This document shows positions 7,033-9,698 of a DNA stretch of 9,698 nt, one piece after another. Position 1 is the first letter of the stretch. Each line of letters opens with the position of its first letter. Under the pieces are notes generated by a model that was not told where the DNA came from, searched no databases, and saw nothing but the letters and a program-made list of their open reading frames with translations. Source of the stretch: Gammaproteobacteria bacterium (GTDB taxonomy: Bacteria; Pseudomonadota; Gammaproteobacteria; Chromatiales; Chromatiaceae); assembly GCA_020630035.1 (NCBI GenBank), contig JAHDCB010000056.1, positions 1 through 9,698 of the forward strand. Direction: 5' to 3'. The position numbers and the translations under genes were made by a program.

Positions 7033-7125
7033 GTGTACTTCCAAGAAAAACAATACAACATGTATCATGACTCTCTTTTTCAGCAACAACGGCCAGAACA
7101 CTACCCAACAAGCCAAAAGGATATT
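7033..7125. promoter_or_regulatory. Divergent intergenic region between the EEP gene and guaA
   Basis: These 93 bases must hold the starts of both divergent transcripts unless a promoter lies inside a gene. A short exact dyad, CATG-TAT-CATG, occupies 7059-7069 and includes TATCAT (7063-7068), a possible minus-10 box for guaA. No good minus-35 box is seen at the right distance. The guaA Shine-Dalgarno is AAAAGG just before 7121; the EEP gene has GGAAG (complement of 7038-7042). I recognise no purine riboswitch or PurR site. Confidence 0.35.
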
Positions 7126-8697
7126 ATGTCCAGCACGACACAGCACGATATTCAGTCGCAACACATCCTGATCATTGACTTTGGTTCACAATATACGCAA
7201 CTGATCGCTCGTCGCATACGTGGTCTCGGGGTGTATTGTGAAATCTGGCCTTATGATCATTGTGAGCAGGCGCTGGCCAGAAAACCACAGGGTATCATTC
7301 TGTCTGGCGGGCCGGAAACTGTCACCGCCACAGCAGCTCCGCGTGCACCAGATACCGTATTCGCCCTGGGCATCCCCATCCTTGGCATCTGTTACGGTAT
7401 GCAGACTCTCGCCGCCCAGCTGGGAGGACAGGTCATCGCAGCCAGCAAGCATGAATACGGTCATGCTCAGGTGCAGACAACCAGGCCGTCTGCCCTGCTG
7501 ACGCCAACGGGAGAAGACCTGAAGCTGAATGTCTGGATGAGTCACGGTGACCGGGTTGAACAGTTGCCAGCCGGCTTTCAGGCGATAGCACGTTCTGATA
7601 ATGCACCCATTGCGGCAATTGCAGATGAACAGCGTCAGTGGTACGGCATCCAGTTTCACCCGGAAGTCACCCAGACTGATCAGGGCGAGCAGCTACTCGC
7701 TCGCTTCGCGCATCAGATCTGCGGCTGCGAACCACTCTGGACACCTGGCAATATCGTACAGAACACCATCACGCGTCTGCAGACTCAGATCGGATCACAA
7801 GGCAGGGTGGTGCTGGGCCTGTCCGGCGGCGTGGATTCATCCGTTGTAGCCTTTCTGCTGCACCGGGCCATCGGCGACCGTCTGATCTGCATCTTTGTGG
7901 ATAATGGCCTGCTGCGATTGCATGAAGGTGACGAGGTGATGGCCACCTTCGCGCAACAACAAGGCATCCGGGTCATCCGGGTAAATGCGGCTGAACGTTT
8001 TTATGCCGCGCTGACCGGCATTGCAGACCCGGAACAAAAGCGCAAAATCATCGGCAATCTGTTTATTGAGATCTTTGCGGAGCAGGCGCAACAACTGAAC
8101 AATATCACCTGGCTAGCACAGGGCACGATTTATCCTGATGTGATCGAGTCCGCCGGTGCCGCGTCAGGCAAGGCACATGTTATCAAGTCACACCACAATG
8201 TCGGTGGCCTGCCGGAGCAGATGCCTCTGGCGCTGGTAGAACCGCTGCGTGACCTGTTCAAAGACGAGGTCCGCCGCATCGGTACTGAGCTGGGTCTACC
8301 GGATGCGATGATCTGGCGACACCCATTCCCCGGCCCGGGGCTGGGTGTCCGCATCCTGGGCGAAGTGACCGCAGAATTCGCCGACCTGTTACGTCAGGCA
8401 GATGCCATCTTTATTGCCGAACTACGCCAGGCCAATCTATACCATGAAGTCAGCCAGGCGTTTGCGGTCTTTCTGCCGGTACAATCCGTCGGCGTGGTCG
8501 GTGATGCACGTTGTTACGATTATGTCATCGCGCTGCGCGCGGTGAAAACCATTGATTTTATGACCGCCGAATCAGCGCAACTCCCCTACCCCTTCCTGGA
8601 GCGGGTATCGCGCCGGATCATGAACGAAGTCAGCGATATCTCACGGGTGGTCTACGACGTCTCCAGCAAGCCGCCTGCCACTATTGAGTGGGAGTAA
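7126..8697 (+). CDS. guaA: GMP synthase (glutamine-hydrolysing)
   Basis: The 523-aa enzyme (E. coli 525 aa) converts XMP to GMP using ATP and glutamine, the last step of guanine nucleotide synthesis in the cytoplasm. The class I glutamine amidotransferase domain (about 12-200) has ILSGGPE (58-64), the nucleophile C89 in GICYGMQ, and H178 and E180 in QFHPE. The ATP-pyrophosphatase domain starts near 210 with the P-loop GLSGGVDSS (231-239). The C-terminal dimerisation domain ends PPATIEWE, as in the family. ATG at 7126 is chosen over an in-frame ATG at 7033: it gives the family length, has AAAAGG upstream and leaves room for a promoter. guaB is not adjacent. The product supplies GMP, and hence the GTP used by the GTP cyclohydrolase II domain upstream. 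Confidence 0.97.
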   Translation: MSSTTQHDIQSQHILIIDFGSQYTQLIARRIRGLGVYCEIWPYDHCEQALARKPQGIILSGGPETVTATAAPRAPDTVFALGIPILGICYGMQTLAAQLGGQVIAASKHEYGHAQVQTTRPSALLTPTGEDLKLNVWMSHGDRVEQLPAGFQAIARSDNAPIAAIADEQRQWYGIQFHPEVTQTDQGEQLLARFAHQICGCEPLWTPGNIVQNTITRLQTQIGSQGRVVLGLSGGVDSSVVAFLLHRAIGDRLICIFVDNGLLRLHEGDEVMATFAQQQGIRVIRVNAAERFYAALTGIADPEQKRKIIGNLFIEIFAEQAQQLNNITWLAQGTIYPDVIESAGAASGKAHVIKSHHNVGGLPEQMPLALVEPLRDLFKDEVRRIGTELGLPDAMIWRHPFPGPGLGVRILGEVTAEFADLLRQADAIFIAELRQANLYHEVSQAFAVFLPVQSVGVVGDARCYDYVIALRAVKTIDFMTAESAQLPYPFLERVSRRIMNEVSDISRVVYDVSSKPPATIEWE

Positions 8698-8743
8698 TCA
8701 GCTGATTGAGAACGTACCCAGTCTACAGCACCGGACTATTGGT

Positions 8744-9586
8744 ATGCCACAACACACGACTACCCCGGAACATTTCCTGGCCGGCCTGGATACAGACCTG
8801 CAGAATAATCTGCTGCAACAGTTGAATATTGAGTGGACACATCATTCAACCGGGTTAGAAGGCAACACATTAGACCTGGGCGAAACCGCTTATGTGTTAA
8901 CCGAAGGCCTGACCGTTGACGGTAAGCCCCTGAAAGATCATAACGAGGTTATCGGTCATGGCAAAGCTGTGGACTGGGTGTTTGCCTTTATCAGAGGAGA
9001 CAGAAATACCGCAACATTTGATGATCTTTTTGCCTTGCACCGGCTGGTTCAGACGGATATCGTCCGGGATATATACCGCTCTTACGGGGCATGGAAGAAA
9101 GAGCCAAATGGCACCACCGGACGTGATGCACAGGGCAATGTTCAGTTTATTGAATTTTCCACCCCTGAAGATGTGCCCTTTCTGATGGAGAAATGGGTTG
9201 CTGTGTTTAACCACACCATGACAGAGATAATCCCGGCAGTCACAGCACCCCGGGTATTCGCCAATCTGCATACCACATTTACCGCCATTCACCCGTTTTT
9301 TGACGGTAACGGCCGCATGGCACGATTGCTCGCCAATATACCGTTGTTGCGTTCCGGGCTACCGCCGATTCTGATTCAACGGACACACGCTATCCGGGAA
9401 CGATATATTCGTATACTGCAAACCATGCAGCACACCACCGGAACATTTTCCCGACAAAATGCGCCTATCCCGCTGCAAGCACAGCTCTTAGCACCATTGA
9501 CGCAGTTTTGTTGCGAGCAATGGCAGCATGCTCTCAGTCTGGTGCAAAAGGCACACGAGCAACAACGGATAAGACAGCAGAGCTGA
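8744..9586 (+). CDS. Fic-domain protein, probable class II AMP-transferase with N-terminal inhibitory helix
   Basis: From ATG 8744 the product is 280 aa. Fic enzymes typically transfer AMP from ATP to a hydroxyl side chain of a target protein. The complete core motif HPFFDGNGRMAR (183-194) includes catalytic H183 and the phosphate-binding GNGR. Upstream, STGLEG (35-40) fits the inhibitory consensus [S/T]xxxE[G/N], with E39 as the likely autoinhibitory glutamate; its N-terminal position defines class II. The DHNEVIGHGKAVDW helix (65-78) and the region near 115-155 resemble the target-docking flap of the family. The start is uncertain: no Shine-Dalgarno precedes 8744, and the frame stays open to a TTG at 8684 inside the guaA end, which would give 300 aa. 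It lies 46 bases after guaA and may be co-transcribed. The target is unknown, and no separate antitoxin gene is seen. Confidence 0.9.
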   Translation: MPQHTTTPEHFLAGLDTDLQNNLLQQLNIEWTHHSTGLEGNTLDLGETAYVLTEGLTVDGKPLKDHNEVIGHGKAVDWVFAFIRGDRNTATFDDLFALHRLVQTDIVRDIYRSYGAWKKEPNGTTGRDAQGNVQFIEFSTPEDVPFLMEKWVAVFNHTMTEIIPAVTAPRVFANLHTTFTAIHPFFDGNGRMARLLANIPLLRSGLPPILIQRTHAIRERYIRILQTMQHTTGTFSRQNAPIPLQAQLLAPLTQFCCEQWQHALSLVQKAHEQQRIRQQS

Positions 9587-9613
9587 TGACACACGGTACT
9601 CAAACGGAGCACT

Positions 9614-9698
9614 ATGGGTGCGATTCAAACTGATGTGGTGATCTGCTACCACAGGTTTCTGGCAAGCGTTATTCTGATCTGCTTTCCGAGGGTCGCCA
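9614..9698 (+). CDS. Start of an unidentified open frame cut by the window end
   Basis: An ATG at 9614 with GGAG (9606-9609) four bases upstream opens a frame that stays open for the 28 codons to the window end. The product starts MGAIQTDVVICYHRF and shows no motif I recognise. Its first codons coincide with the 25-base repeat at 9616-9640, so it may be repeat DNA rather than a gene. Confidence 0.2.
   Translation, partial: MGAIQTDVVICYHRFLASVILICFPRVA
9616..9640 (+). repeat. 25-base repeat, right copy (inverted relative to 138-162)
   Basis: This plus-strand segment starts GGGTGCGATTC and matches the minus strand of 138-162 at 22 of 25 positions. If both are read as short coding frames, each of the three differences falls at a second codon position and changes the amino acid. 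That argues for DNA-level relatedness rather than a conserved peptide. Sequence beyond the 25 bases is not shared. Confidence 0.45.

Noticed and set aside
7033..7125. N-terminal 31-residue extension of GuaA from an upstream in-frame ATG
   Set aside because: The extension has no GuaA-like sequence and makes the protein longer than the family. It would also use up the whole divergent promoter region. ATG 7126 has AAAAGG upstream.
7033..7164. 44-residue upstream extension of the EEP protein reading into guaA
   Set aside because: The family begins at MKILSLNIR. The extension overlaps the guaA start, and a better Shine-Dalgarno sits before 7032.
1..9698. CRISPR array, tRNA or rRNA genes
   Set aside because: No regularly spaced direct repeats, cloverleaf sequences or rRNA signatures were seen on either strand.

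Overview
The window looks like part of a gammaproteobacterial chromosome. It carries System I cytochrome c maturation genes (CcmG and a short CcmH), a replicative DNA polymerase III alpha subunit close in length to the E. coli protein (1169 aa, catalytic aspartates offset by one residue), and a typical GMP synthase. I cannot name the genus. The housekeeping genes are moderately GC-rich (35/60 G+C in 4861-4920). The block between dnaE and guaA is clearly AT-rich (18/60 in 6481-6540 and 21/60 in 6721-6780).

Layout. Positions 1-351 hold no convincing gene. They contain a large imperfect hairpin (2-104), one copy of a 25-base repeat (138-162), and a doubtful 44-codon minus-strand frame. A tight plus-strand block follows: ccmG (352-888), ccmH (898-1305), a NADAR (YbiA-like) plus GTP cyclohydrolase II fusion (1302-2393, overlapping ccmH by four bases), and dnaE (2395-5904, one base after the fusion gene). 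Next is an AT-rich segment with a small orphan XRE-type regulator (5966-6256) and a convergent gene for an endonuclease/exonuclease/phosphatase (EEP) family enzyme (6340-7032, minus). A 93-bp divergent interval separates the EEP gene from guaA (7126-8697), which is followed on the same strand by a Fic-domain gene (8744-9586). The last bases hold the start of an open frame (9614-) and a second, inverted copy of the 25-base repeat (9616-9640).

Functional reading. CcmG and CcmH handle thiol redox chemistry for apocytochrome c in the periplasm. The fusion protein joins the first committed enzyme of riboflavin synthesis to a domain whose relatives hydrolyse the reactive early intermediates of that same pathway, so it probably combines synthesis with damage control. 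DnaE and GuaA are core replication and purine enzymes. The gene order is unusual: dnaE lacks its common lpxB-rnhB/accA neighbours, guaA has no guaB beside it, and ccmGH has neither ccmF upstream nor ccmI downstream. Together with the AT-rich insert and the inverted repeats near both ends, this suggests a rearranged chromosome region. The most interesting items are the NADAR-RibA fusion, the inverted repeat pair with the left hairpin, and the AT-rich insert next to guaA. I see no strong evidence for a wholly new multi-gene system.
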